This document shows, in pieces, positions 30,337 through 38,926 of a DNA stretch of 64,000 nucleotides. The first letter of the stretch is position 1, and every line of letters starts with the position of its first letter. The stretch is from Hyphomonas sp. TMED17 (GTDB taxonomy: Bacteria; Pseudomonadota; Alphaproteobacteria; Caulobacterales; Hyphomonadaceae), in NCBI GenBank assembly GCA_002172915.1, contig NHBW01000006.1:549210-613209 (forward strand), written 5' to 3'. The position numbers and the translations under genes are program-made. The notes under the pieces are model-generated. The model ran no database searches. It saw nothing but the letters and a program-made list of their open reading frames with translations, and had not been told where the DNA came from.

Positions 30337-31956
30337 ATGGACGCGTTTTCCGAGCTTTTAGAGAATCTGCTGTTGACGCCATCGCGTAACCAGAAACTGG
30401 CCTTACTGGTGGCTTTTTTCTCAGACCAGGCGGATCCGGACCGCGGCTGGGCGGTCGCGGCATTAACCGACAGTCTCGAATTCAAAAGTGTCAAAGCCGG
30501 TTTGATCCGGAAAATGGTCGAACAGCGCGTTGATCCGGTCCTGTTTCGACTATCTTATGATTATGTCGGCGATTTGGCTGAAACCGTCAGCCTGATCTGG
30601 CCTGATGGAGATCGCTTGCAGCGAATACCGGCAATCGCTGAAATTATTGAGGATCTAGGAGGGCCCGACCAGGCGCAAGTCGAAATCCAATTGGCGCTTT
30701 GGCTTGACGGGCTCAATCCGAGACAGCGATGGGCGCTCATCAAACTGATCGGCGGCGGCATGCGGGTTGGGATATCGGCGCGTTTGGTCAAGCAGGCACT
30801 CGCAACGTTCGGTTCGGTCGACATTAATGATATTGAAGCAATCTGGCACGGCCTCGACGCCCCCTATGAGGCTCTCTTTGCCTGGCTCGACGGTCGTGCT
30901 GACAGACCGGTTTCATGCCGTCCTGCACTATTCCGGCCAGTGATGCTGGCGCATCCGCTGCTTGTCAAAAGTCAGCGCGATGATGTTGAGTCCTTCGACC
31001 GGAACCTGGTTAACGGTCAGACCTTTGCAGCTGAATGGAAGTATGACGGCATCAGGATTCAAGGGGTTTCCGACGCCGGAGTGACGCGGCTCTACACGCG
31101 AACCGGTGACGATATTTCGCATGCATTTCCTGATGTTTTGGTCGGATTGCCCGACAATGTGGTAATCGATGGCGAGCTTCTGATACGTCAACCGGACGGT
31201 GGCGTGGCGCCTTTTAATCATTTGCAGAAGCGTCTCAACCGGAAGCGGGTCAGCAAGAAGCTGCTAGCGGCGTATCCCGCTTTCATCATGGCATATGATT
31301 TGCTCGTCGACGGAGCTGAGGATGTCCGTGCTGACAGTTTCCGGTCCCGTCGCGCCCGGCTCGAGCAGACAATTGAGCGGTTTAATAAAGACCTTTTTAG
31401 CCTGTCGCCATTGCTCCCCTGCGTTGATTTTGACAAGCTCGACGTGGCGCGGCGGGAGCCGCCCTCCAGTGAGATTGAAGGTGTTATGCTCAAACGCTGG
31501 GATAGTCCTTATACAGCAGGCCGCCCGCGCGGGGCCTGGTTTAAGTGGAAGCGCGATCCCTATCTAATTGATGCGGTCTTAATCTATGCGCAGCGCGGGC
31601 ATGGCAGGCGGTCGAGCTTCTATTCGGATTTTACATTCGCAGTCTGGCGCGAAGTTGACGGTGTCGAACAATTGACGCCGGTCGGGAAAGCCTATTTCGG
31701 CTTCAGCGATGCAGATATGAAGCGCATTGATAAATTTGTCCGTGCGCACACGATCGATCGCTTTGGTCCGGTCAGGGCTGTGCAGGCAGACAAGTCGACC
31801 GGTCTTGTTTTCGAAATTGCATTCGAAGGGCTGCAGAGATCCACACGGCACAAATCCGGGGTCGCGATGCGGTTTCCCCGGATTAACCGGATCAGATGGG
31901 ATAAGCCTGCTAGCGAGGCCGACAGGCTCCATGTTCTTGAACGAATGTTGCCCTAG
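30337..31956 (+). CDS. ATP-dependent DNA ligase, PP_1105 family
   Basis: 539 residues. The N-terminal helical domain (about 1-190) precedes the nucleotidyltransferase core with motif I AAEWKYDGIRIQ, whose Lys235 would be adenylated. DGELLI, EIEGVMLKRWDSPY and WFKWKRDPYLIDAVLI fill motifs III to V, and an OB-fold follows. Relatives are linked with a DNA damage response and usually lie beside an exonuclease, helicase and phosphoesterase. Those partners are absent here: the neighbours are a Nit hydrolase and a membrane protein. No clear ribosome site precedes the ATG. NAD-dependent LigA is presumably elsewhere. Confidence 0.92.
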   Translation: MDAFSELLENLLLTPSRNQKLALLVAFFSDQADPDRGWAVAALTDSLEFKSVKAGLIRKMVEQRVDPVLFRLSYDYVGDLAETVSLIWPDGDRLQRIPAIAEIIEDLGGPDQAQVEIQLALWLDGLNPRQRWALIKLIGGGMRVGISARLVKQALATFGSVDINDIEAIWHGLDAPYEALFAWLDGRADRPVSCRPALFRPVMLAHPLLVKSQRDDVESFDRNLVNGQTFAAEWKYDGIRIQGVSDAGVTRLYTRTGDDISHAFPDVLVGLPDNVVIDGELLIRQPDGGVAPFNHLQKRLNRKRVSKKLLAAYPAFIMAYDLLVDGAEDVRADSFRSRRARLEQTIERFNKDLFSLSPLLPCVDFDKLDVARREPPSSEIEGVMLKRWDSPYTAGRPRGAWFKWKRDPYLIDAVLIYAQRGHGRRSSFYSDFTFAVWREVDGVEQLTPVGKAYFGFSDADMKRIDKFVRAHTIDRFGPVRAVQADKSTGLVFEIAFEGLQRSTRHKSGVAMRFPRINRIRWDKPASEADRLHVLERMLP

Positions 31957-32032
31957 TCAGTTTGGCCGCCATATTGCCGGCAATGGCGTAATGGCTTTAG
32001 TCTCGGTCATCCTGATCTGAGGAGGAGCTAAA

Positions 32033-32803
32033 ATGCTAAAGTTACAATCGCGTTCATTGGTTATTCTCTCCGTTTTGCAATTCGTGACGCCTACCTTGCC
32101 GGCTTTCGGTCTGGGCGAGTCTGTCGGATCGAATATTCTTGAGGATGGAATGCTTCCCGAAGTTCCGCCAGGTATATTTTTTGCGATTTGGGGCGTGATT
32201 TTTACGGTGTTCTTTATCACCAGTCTGCGATTCGTAGTGGCGCCGGGCCACGAAAGCGAGCGATTGACGCTGCCGCTGACGATTTGTGCGATAGGCAATA
32301 TTGTGTGGATGCTGGATGCGCAATTCTACGGATCGGTCATTGCGAGCGCCATTATTCTCTGGCCATTAGTCATCTCGTCCTGGCTGGCGGCCTATCGACT
32401 TGACCGGATGGGCGGTTTCGACGGCACTCTGACCCGGTTTCTGGCTTGCGCATTGACGGGGTTGCTTGCGGGGTGGCTAAGTGTCGCTACCGGGATCAGT
32501 TTGCCGGCAGTTGCCCGCTTTTATGCCGGCTGGGGACCAACCGACCAGGTCTGGCTAGCGCTGTGGATCGCACTTGCGCCAACGGCCGCTATGGCACTGG
32601 CTTTTTCGGCATTTATTAGTCGTGGTGTTTGGTTTTACATCGCACTGGTCTGGGGGCTCGTCGGCATTATTGTAACCAATTGGGTCGTTATGGATTTGCA
32701 TGGTCTTGCGCTTGCTACGGCGGCGGCGACAGCGCTTTTGCTAGCTGTGCGTGTCGGGTGGCGAGCGCGTGGTAGCGGGCAGGAAATGAAATTGCTGAAC
32801 TAG
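32033..32803 (+). CDS. Multi-pass membrane protein, possibly TspO-related
   Basis: 256 residues with about seven to eight hydrophobic segments. Strong GGAGGAG lies eight bases before the ATG. An EVPPGIFFAIWGVIF stretch recalls the PPG-x-x-F-x-x-x-W opening of TspO/MBR proteins and Trp is abundant, but overall length is about 100 residues greater than TspO, so membership is tentative. No enzymatic motif seen. It follows the ligase gene by 76 bp and could be co-transcribed. Confidence 0.6.
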   Translation: MLKLQSRSLVILSVLQFVTPTLPAFGLGESVGSNILEDGMLPEVPPGIFFAIWGVIFTVFFITSLRFVVAPGHESERLTLPLTICAIGNIVWMLDAQFYGSVIASAIILWPLVISSWLAAYRLDRMGGFDGTLTRFLACALTGLLAGWLSVATGISLPAVARFYAGWGPTDQVWLALWIALAPTAAMALAFSAFISRGVWFYIALVWGLVGIIVTNWVVMDLHGLALATAAATALLLAVRVGWRARGSGQEMKLLN

Positions 32804-32979
32804 AATATCCTCGTTTGGCTATTTGCTGACAGGCCACTTGCTTGCAGGCCTCGAATCGGACTCGCGCGGATCAATACCCGTTCGCAAAATATGCATCCTA
32901 AATAGTCGTAGAGGTTCCCAGACTAGCATTTTATCCCGTCGGCAGGGGCGCATTGTGCGGTATGCAAAACGCGAGCAAC

Positions 32980-33000
32980 CTGACGTTGACGTTCGCGTAA
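32980..33000. promoter_or_regulatory. Candidate MerR-type operator in the merR promoter
   Basis: A 21-bp site of the pattern nTGACGT-nn-ACGT-nnn-CGTAA, built from CG steps spaced six bases apart. A second copy with 15 of 21 identical positions lies at 35952-35972 in front of the second acyl-CoA dehydrogenase. The site overlaps a possible -35 TTGACG (32986-32991). Spacing to the -10-like TATAAG (33011-33016) is 19 bp, as MerR-family regulators favour. Similar ACGT-type motifs are, as I recall, reported for LiuR-like MerR regulators. Confidence 0.6.
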
Positions 33001-33020
33001 GGTTGGGGCATATAAGTTTC

Positions 33021-33500
33021 ATGGCAGATACAGCAGCATCACTTTCTATCGCAGATTCTCGTACTTATTCGATTTCGGAACTCGCACGGGAATTCGGAAT
33101 AACGCCTCGCGCACTTCGTTTTTATGAAGATAAGGATATGTTGCATCCCGCGCGGGATGGAATGACCAGAGTATATTCCCATCGCGACCGGGCGCGGGTC
33201 ACCATTATCGTGCGGTTGAAGCGGCTCGGTTTGCCGCTGGCCGATATTCGGGAGATCCTTGATCTTTATGTTCTCGAGGACGGTCAGCGGGCGCAGATGC
33301 GGATGTCGTTGATCAAGTTTCAAAACCAGATTAAAGAGCTTGAAAACCAGCGGGACGACATTGACATGGCTTTGCTGGAGCTTCGGAAGGGTATTGAATG
33401 GCTGGAGACTCAGTTGTCGACTGTCGGTCCGGGGGAGAAACAGGTTGAAAATGTCATGGCCTATGACGCCGTTGCGCGCAGCCGGTTGAACGATACCTAG
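33021..33500 (+). CDS. MerR-family transcriptional regulator of the acyl-CoA cluster
   Basis: 159 residues from ATG 33021 (MADTAAS). The frame is open back to 32823, but this start begins the protein just before the winged-helix motif SISELAREFGITPRALRFYE, and no ribosome site lies in front of it. The DNA-binding domain spans about 20-85, followed by a dimerisation helix (about 100-140). No Cys cluster for metal sensing is seen, so an acyl-CoA-type or other ligand is more likely. It heads the beta-oxidation cluster and probably regulates it through the two ACGT-type sites. LiuR-like assignment is inference. Confidence 0.85.
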   Translation: MADTAASLSIADSRTYSISELAREFGITPRALRFYEDKDMLHPARDGMTRVYSHRDRARVTIIVRLKRLGLPLADIREILDLYVLEDGQRAQMRMSLIKFQNQIKELENQRDDIDMALLELRKGIEWLETQLSTVGPGEKQVENVMAYDAVARSRLNDT

Positions 33501-33508
33501 TATCTATT

Positions 33509-33547
33509 GGGGCGCTAGACCGCCCCTGATTGAGATTTTTTATTTTT
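33509..33547 (+). terminator. Hairpin with delayed T-tract between merR and the first acyl-CoA dehydrogenase
   Basis: Stem GGGGCG / CGCCCC with a six-base loop (33509-33526), followed after nine bases by a T-rich run containing TTTTTT-A-TTTTTTT. The gap between stem and T-tract is longer than in a typical intrinsic terminator, so partial termination or mRNA processing are alternatives. Confidence 0.45.
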
Positions 33548-33568
33548 TTGAATTTGAGGGACACTATC

Positions 33569-35350
33569 ATGCCGCAGTATCAGGCGCCGACGCGAGATAT
33601 TGAATTTATTCTAAACGAGCTGCTTTCATTACAAGATCATTCTGATCTGTCGGGTTTTGACGAGGTCAATGAAGAGCTGGTGAGTGCGGTCATCGATGAA
33701 TGTGGCAAATTCGGACGCGATGTGCTGGCGCCATTGAACAAGGTCGGCGACGAGCAGGGCTGTGTCCGTAATCCCGATGGCAGCGTTAAGACACCGGACG
33801 GTTTCAAAGACGCCTACGGACAATTTGTCGAGAATGGTTGGCCATTAATGAATAAGCCAGCGAATATGGGCGGCCAGAACCTGCCTTATATCATGAGTAT
33901 GGCGACCAGCGAGATTCTGTCGTCTGCCAATATGGCTTTCGGAATGTATCCGGGGCTAACATCCGGCGCATATGAAGCCCTAATGGCGGGTGGCAGTGAT
34001 GCCCAGAAAGCGACCTATGGGCCAAATATGGCCTCAGGTGCGTGGGCTGGGACGATGAATCTTACCGAGCCACAATGCGGCACGGATCTCGGTCTAATCA
34101 AGACCAAAGCGGTCGAACAGGCTGATGGCAGTTACAAAATCACGGGTCAGAAAATCTGGATATCAGGCGGCGAACAGGACCTGACCGAAAATATTATTCA
34201 TCTTGTTCTGGCGCGTATTGAAGGTGCACCGGACGGTATCAAAGGCATCTCGCTATTTGTCGTGCCGAAATTCATTGTTAACGAAGATGGATCTTTGGGG
34301 GAACGCAACGCGCTTTCCTGCGGCGGCCTTGAAGAGAAGATGGGAATTCATGGCAACGCCACCTGTGTCATGAATTATGATGGGGCAACCGGATGGCTGG
34401 TTGGCGAGCCGCATCGTGGCATGCGGACAATGTTTGTGATGATGAACGAGGCCCGTCTCGGTGTTGGCCTGCAGGCGTTGGCGCAAGCCGAACTGGCATA
34501 CCAGAATGCGGCTGATTTCGCTGTGAACCGGTTGCAGAGCCGTTCCTTGCAAGGGCCCTCTGCCCCGGATAAGCCGGCAGATCCAATTATTGTCCATCCT
34601 GATGTCAGGCGCATGCTGATGGATCAGCGGGCCTTCATCGAAGGCGGACGTGCTTTTGCCTATTGGACCGCCTTGCATGGTGATCTCGAGCATAAATCGA
34701 CTGATCCGGCCGTCCGCCAGAAAGCCGGCGACTATATGGCGCTTCTAACGCCGGTGATTAAGGCGTTTTTGACTGATCGCGGCTACAAAATGGTCAATGA
34801 GGGGCTGCAAGTTCATGGCGGATCCGGATTTACCCGGGAATGGGGCATGGAGCAGATTGTGCGGGATTGCCGGATTACCCTGATCTATGAAGGAACCAAT
34901 GGTATTCAGGCGCTTGATCTTGTTGGCCGGAAGCTCGCTGCTGATGGCGGCCGTGCGATATTCAGCTTTTTTGCAGAGATTGATGATTTTATCGGCACGC
35001 ATGACGACAATGCCGAGCTAAAAGTGTTTCTGGACGGACTGCGCGAGGTCAAGGCGCAATTGGTCGACGGTACGCAGTGGTTGATGAAAAATGGCATGAG
35101 CGATTTTAATAATGCGGCGGCCGCATCGACAGATTATTTGCAGCTGTTCGGGCTGACAGCACTCAGCTTCATGTGGGCGCGGATGGCCGAGCTGGCATTA
35201 CGCAAGCGCGGGAGTGACCCGTTTTATGATGATAAGCTGATTACGGGGCGTTATTTTGTTGCCCGTATCTTACCCGAAGGCGCGTCGCACCTGGTCAAAC
35301 TTAAGACCGGCGCAGCACCGATTATGGCACTTGCAGACGATCGCTTTTAA
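33569..35350 (+). CDS. Acyl-CoA dehydrogenase with C-terminal extension
   Basis: FAD-dependent enzyme for the first step of beta-oxidation. 593 residues from ATG 33569 (MPQYQAPTR) with GAGGGA upstream; the longer frame from 33530 is unsupported. The family has an extra C-terminal domain, hence the length. Motifs: MNLTEPQCGTDLG for FAD/substrate binding, KIWISGGEQDLTEN, and LIYEGTNGIQALD with the likely catalytic Glu in YEGT. DmdC and long-chain relatives share this architecture, so the preferred acyl chain is uncertain. It is followed directly by the GNAT relic. Confidence 0.93.
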   Translation: MPQYQAPTRDIEFILNELLSLQDHSDLSGFDEVNEELVSAVIDECGKFGRDVLAPLNKVGDEQGCVRNPDGSVKTPDGFKDAYGQFVENGWPLMNKPANMGGQNLPYIMSMATSEILSSANMAFGMYPGLTSGAYEALMAGGSDAQKATYGPNMASGAWAGTMNLTEPQCGTDLGLIKTKAVEQADGSYKITGQKIWISGGEQDLTENIIHLVLARIEGAPDGIKGISLFVVPKFIVNEDGSLGERNALSCGGLEEKMGIHGNATCVMNYDGATGWLVGEPHRGMRTMFVMMNEARLGVGLQALAQAELAYQNAADFAVNRLQSRSLQGPSAPDKPADPIIVHPDVRRMLMDQRAFIEGGRAFAYWTALHGDLEHKSTDPAVRQKAGDYMALLTPVIKAFLTDRGYKMVNEGLQVHGGSGFTREWGMEQIVRDCRITLIYEGTNGIQALDLVGRKLAADGGRAIFSFFAEIDDFIGTHDDNAELKVFLDGLREVKAQLVDGTQWLMKNGMSDFNNAAAASTDYLQLFGLTALSFMWARMAELALRKRGSDPFYDDKLITGRYFVARILPEGASHLVKLKTGAAPIMALADDRF

Positions 35351-35873
35351 CTGACTTCATTCAAAGCCGCGCCGGCATTGGAACCGGGGCGGCTGTAGCT
35401 TCGCGCTTATCGGTTTTGTGATTTTGATGCCTTTGCAGCGTATTATGCGTCTGAACGGTCGCATTTTGCTGACGGCCCGGTCGGGCGTTTGGCGCCCTGG
35501 GACTTGTTTACAGCCCGGGCTGGGTGCTGGTCTCTTACGTGGCAGAGTGCCTGGACGGTCGAGCGGTGGGATGAGCGACCAGCTATTGGTCTGATTGCCC
35601 TGAAAACGACTTTGCGTCTGCCGGCAATCGGGCTGGGCTGGATCCTTTGGCAGGGGTTTGACGGCGCTGGCTACGCGCTTGAGGTGGTCCGGGCGGCTCG
35701 CTTCTTTGCGCTCGAATTTTTACAGCTGACATCTTTGTTAAACGGGATAGATCGCCACAATAAGCCCATCAAAATTGGCCGAACGGCTTGCCATAGAGCC
35801 TGTTCCCGCGATTGTCCTCCCGGGCGAAGCCGCCACGCTTTTCTTTCGACAGCTTGCGGTACGGGCCATTTAA
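35351..35873 (+). pseudogene. GNAT-family N-acetyltransferase relic
   Basis: Reading directly on from the preceding stop codon, the frame gives APALEPGRL, then a TAG at 35396-35398, then LRAYRFCDFDAFAAYYASER, a typical RimJ/RimL-like N-terminus. Further on come GLGWILWQGFDGAGYALEVV and SLLNGIDRHNKPIK. At the A-run 35771-35774 the frame must shift by one base; the next frame continues LAERLAIEPVPAIVLPGEAA and TLFFRQLAVRAI before TAA at 35871. Removing one A and replacing the amber would restore a normal gene of about 170 residues. No usable start codon or ribosome site precedes the amber. Two lesions make genuine decay more likely than a single sequencing error. Confidence 0.75.
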
Positions 35874-35951
35874 ACCAAGGCAATGATAGTGCATAAAATC
35901 CCGTAGCTTCCGTTGCGGCATATCTGGCTTTTACAGCATGCGCACCCTACA

Positions 35952-35972
35952 TTGACGTGAACGTAAACGTAA
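35952..35972. promoter_or_regulatory. Second MerR-type operator, upstream of the second acyl-CoA dehydrogenase
   Basis: Shares TGACGT-nn-ACGT-nnn-CGTAA with the site at 32980-33000 (15 of 21 positions identical). It lies about 27 bp before the ATG at 35999. It begins with TTGACG, which could serve as a -35 element, although a clear -10 is not evident. Its position just after the pseudogene argues that transcription of the downstream genes starts here. Confidence 0.6.
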
Positions 35973-35998
35973 TTTTCAGATCCCGCCGGAGTATGATC

Positions 35999-37162
35999 AT
36001 GCAGGATGTTCTTAATGTGCCTAAATCCAGCTGGCGCCAGGATGAAGAGATCTCCATTTTCAGTGAGGCTGTCGGTCAGTTTTTCGAAAATGAGCTAAAA
36101 CCACACGTTGAAGAGTGGCGGGCGGCCGGCAAGGTGCCGCGGGATGTCTGGTACAAGGCCGGCGAACAGGGTTTGCTGTTACCGTCAGCGCCGGAGCAGT
36201 ATGGCGGTGCAGGTGGCGATTTCCGACATGATGCGGTGATTATCGAGCAGCTTGAATGGCAGGGCATTGCCGGTTTTGGTCTCGGCCTACACAATGCAAT
36301 CGTCGCGCCCTACATCATCCATTATGGCACGGAAGAGCAGAAACAGCGCCTTCTGCCCAAGCTCGCCACCGGCGAACTGGTCTGCGCCATTGCGATGACC
36401 GAGCCGGGCACCGGATCCGATCTGCAAAATATCAAAACCGTCGCTCAAAAAGATGGCAATGGTTATGTCATCAATGGTTCGAAAACTTTCATCACCAACG
36501 GACAGACCGCCAATCTAATCCTGGTTTGCGCCAAGACCGATACGACTAAAGGCGCAAAAGGTATTTCGATCATGATGGTTGAAACCGATGAGGTTGAGGG
36601 CTTCGAGCGCGGCCGCAATCTCAAGAAAATCGGTCAGCCGGCTGCCGATACGTCCGAGCTCTTCTTTAATGATGTCAAAGTGCCAGCAACGGCTTTGCTA
36701 GGCGAGGAGGAAGGGCAGGGTTTTATCCAATTAATGCAGCAGCTGCCGCAGGAGCGTCACATTATCGGCATTCAGGGCATCGGGATGATCGAACGGGCCC
36801 TGAAGGAAACGATTGCCTATGTGAAGCAGCGCAAGGCGTTTGGCGGAACCATTATGGATTTCCAAAACACGCAGTTCAAACTGGCCGAATGCAAGACCGA
36901 GGCGACGGTCGCCAAAGTGTTTGTTGATCACTGCACCGAGCAATTATTGCGCAGCGAACTGGACGCTGCCACGGCGTCTATGTCAAAATACTGGATCAGT
37001 GATCTGCAGTGCAAAATTATCGACGAATGTCTGCAATTGCATGGTGGCTGGGGTTATATGGATGAGTACCCGATTGGCCAGATGTATCAGGATGCGCGGG
37101 TCCAGCGTATTTATGGTGGCGCCAATGAGGTCATGAAAATGCTAATTGCAAGGACGCTGTAG
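35999..37162 (+). CDS. Acyl-CoA dehydrogenase
   Basis: 387 residues, the usual length of the short form. The start is ATG 35999 (MQDVLNV): GGAG at 35988-35991 is seven bases upstream, whereas the ATG at 35993 is too close and the frame to 35957 lies in the operator. Motifs: AIAMTEPGTGSDLQNIKT, SKTFITNGQTANLI and the C-terminal RIYGGANEVMKMLIARTL. The length and C-terminus suggest a medium- or long-chain enzyme. A thioesterase follows with a TTG start just after its stop. Confidence 0.93.
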   Translation: MQDVLNVPKSSWRQDEEISIFSEAVGQFFENELKPHVEEWRAAGKVPRDVWYKAGEQGLLLPSAPEQYGGAGGDFRHDAVIIEQLEWQGIAGFGLGLHNAIVAPYIIHYGTEEQKQRLLPKLATGELVCAIAMTEPGTGSDLQNIKTVAQKDGNGYVINGSKTFITNGQTANLILVCAKTDTTKGAKGISIMMVETDEVEGFERGRNLKKIGQPAADTSELFFNDVKVPATALLGEEEGQGFIQLMQQLPQERHIIGIQGIGMIERALKETIAYVKQRKAFGGTIMDFQNTQFKLAECKTEATVAKVFVDHCTEQLLRSELDAATASMSKYWISDLQCKIIDECLQLHGGWGYMDEYPIGQMYQDARVQRIYGGANEVMKMLIARTL

Positions 37163-37166
37163 ACAA

Positions 37167-37595
37167 TTGCCTGATCGAGAGATTCTAAAAACTGTATTTC
37201 CGGAGCCCTCCGATAGTTCGAGATCGCTCGGTTTCGAGCTGATTAGCCTCGATATGACGGCAATGACCGCGCGTGTCCGGTTTGATGGTCGTCAGGAATT
37301 CGCTAATCCGGCTGGGTATGTGCAGGGCGGTTTTCTGTCTGCGATGCTCGACGATACAATGGGTATGCTAGCGGCAGTTAAAATGAAGGGCCGGGCGATG
37401 CCGTCGACAATCGATCTGCATACGACGTTTGTCCGCCCTGTCAGAGTTGGCGAGATTGAAGTCGCCGCGCGCATTCGCAATGTTGGCCGGCAGATCATTT
37501 TCGCCGATGCGGTATTGTTTGACAAAAGAGGTAAGGAGGCGGCGCGCTCACTGGCGTCGCTTGCAATTAATCCAATGAAGGCTCCGGCCAAATGA
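37167..37595 (+). CDS. PaaI-family hotdog thioesterase
   Basis: Acyl-CoA thioesterase of the hotdog fold, 142 residues from TTG 37167 (MPDREIL); a TTG at 37146, inside the upstream gene, would add seven residues. Neither start has an ideal ribosome site (AAGGA at 37149-37153 is about 13 bases from the chosen one). Core motifs: GYVQGGFLSAMLDDTMGMLA, with Asn/Gly and Asp of the PaaI active site, and TIDLHTTFVRPVRVGEIEV. It probably releases CoA from stalled intermediates in the pathway. Confidence 0.85.
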   Translation: MPDREILKTVFPEPSDSSRSLGFELISLDMTAMTARVRFDGRQEFANPAGYVQGGFLSAMLDDTMGMLAAVKMKGRAMPSTIDLHTTFVRPVRVGEIEVAARIRNVGRQIIFADAVLFDKRGKEAARSLASLAINPMKAPAK

Positions 37596-37617
37596 GATAT
37601 TATAGAGGAGATGCCTG

Positions 37618-38823
37618 ATGACTGAGGCTTATATTTATGACGCTGTAAGAACGCCACGAGGAAAAGGAAAAAAGTCCGGTAGTCTGCATGAAATTACCGC
37701 CCTGGATTTGGCGACGCAGTCATTGCAGGCCGTACGCGACCGCAATGAGCTGGACACGAGCGATGTCGATGATGTTGTTCTTGGCTGTGTGTCGCCGGTT
37801 GGCGAGCAGGGGGGTGATATCGCCCGGATTGCGGTCTTGAACGCCGACTATGCCGAAACCACGGCAGGCGTGCAGATCGACCGGTTCTGCGCCTCTGGTC
37901 TGGAAGCTTGTAATATGGCGGCGGCAAAAGTGATGACAGGCGAAGCCGACATGGCCATTGGCGGTGGTGTCGAAAGCATGTCGCGGGTGCCAATGGGCGC
38001 TGGTGGCGGTGCCTGGTCGACTGATCCCAAGTTGGCAATGAAAAGTTATTTTGCACCGCAGGGCATCGGCGCCGATACGATTGCCACCAAATATGGGTTT
38101 TCGCGTGACGATGTCGACGCCTATGCGGTTGCCAGCCAGCAGCGGGCGGCACAAGCCTGGTCCGAGGGTCGTTTTTCGAAGTCCATTGTTGCGGTCAAGG
38201 ATCAGATGGGCGGAGTCCAGCTTGATCATGATGAGCATATGCGTCCTGATGCAAGCATGCAGAGCCTCGGCGCGCTCGACCCGAGTTTTGCAGCCATAGG
38301 GGGCATGGGATTTGATGAAGTAATCAAGCAGCGTTATCCCGAGCTCGAAAAAATCAATCACGTCCATCATGCCGGCAATTCCTCCGGTATTGTTGACGGA
38401 TCTGCAGCCGTTCTTTTCGGATCCAAAGAGATGGGCGAGAAACATGATCTCAAGCCGCGTGCACGTATCCGGGCGATGGCCTCGATTGGATCGGAGCCGG
38501 GTATCATGCTTACCGGACCGACCTATGTCACCCAGAAAGCTCTGAAAAAGGCTGGAATGGAAGTCGGCGATATCGATTTGTACGAATTGAATGAGGCCTT
38601 CGCTTCGGTCCCGATGCTGATGATGCAATTACTCGATATTCCGCATGAGAAAATGAATGTGAATGGCGGCGCGATTGCGTTCGGGCACCCATTGGGCGCC
38701 ACCGGGGCCATGTTGCTGGGGACAATGGTCGACGAGCTCGAGCGGACCGGCAAGGAAACCGCGCTCGTGACCTTGTGTGTCGGGGCCGGCATGGGCACGG
38801 CGACGATTATCGAACGTATTTAA
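37618..38823 (+). CDS. Acetyl-CoA C-acyltransferase (thiolase)
   Basis: 401 residues. Nucleophilic Cys in [15 protein letters not shown] (about residue 88), and the C-terminal [16 protein letters not shown] and CVGAGMGTA give the His and second Cys. Catalyses thiolytic cleavage of 3-ketoacyl-CoA. Together with the next gene it forms a FadA/FadJ-like pair. GAGGAG lies upstream of its ATG, 22 bp after the thioesterase stop. Confidence 0.96.
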   Translation: MTEAYIYDAVRTPRGKGKKSGSLHEITALDLATQSLQAVRDRNELDTSDVDDVVLGCVSPVGEQGGDIARIAVLNADYAETTAGVQIDRFCASGLEACNMAAAKVMTGEADMAIGGGVESMSRVPMGAGGGAWSTDPKLAMKSYFAPQGIGADTIATKYGFSRDDVDAYAVASQQRAAQAWSEGRFSKSIVAVKDQMGGVQLDHDEHMRPDASMQSLGALDPSFAAIGGMGFDEVIKQRYPELEKINHVHHAGNSSGIVDGSAAVLFGSKEMGEKHDLKPRARIRAMASIGSEPGIMLTGPTYVTQKALKKAGMEVGDIDLYELNEAFASVPMLMMQLLDIPHEKMNVNGGAIAFGHPLGATGAMLLGTMVDELERTGKETALVTLCVGAGMGTATIIERI

Positions 38824-38926
38824 AAACGGGGACCCGCGATCCGGATGACCGTACGGGCCTCGTCAGAGGCCTCGTCAGATTAACAGATAAAGTAGGGTCG
38901 GGGCCGGTGTGCCCCGAGAAAAACAG

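Noticed and set aside
35769-35921. A 50-codon minus-strand frame (MPQRKLRDFMHYHC...)
   Set aside because: It is the antisense of the C-terminal part of the GNAT relic and has no ribosome site.
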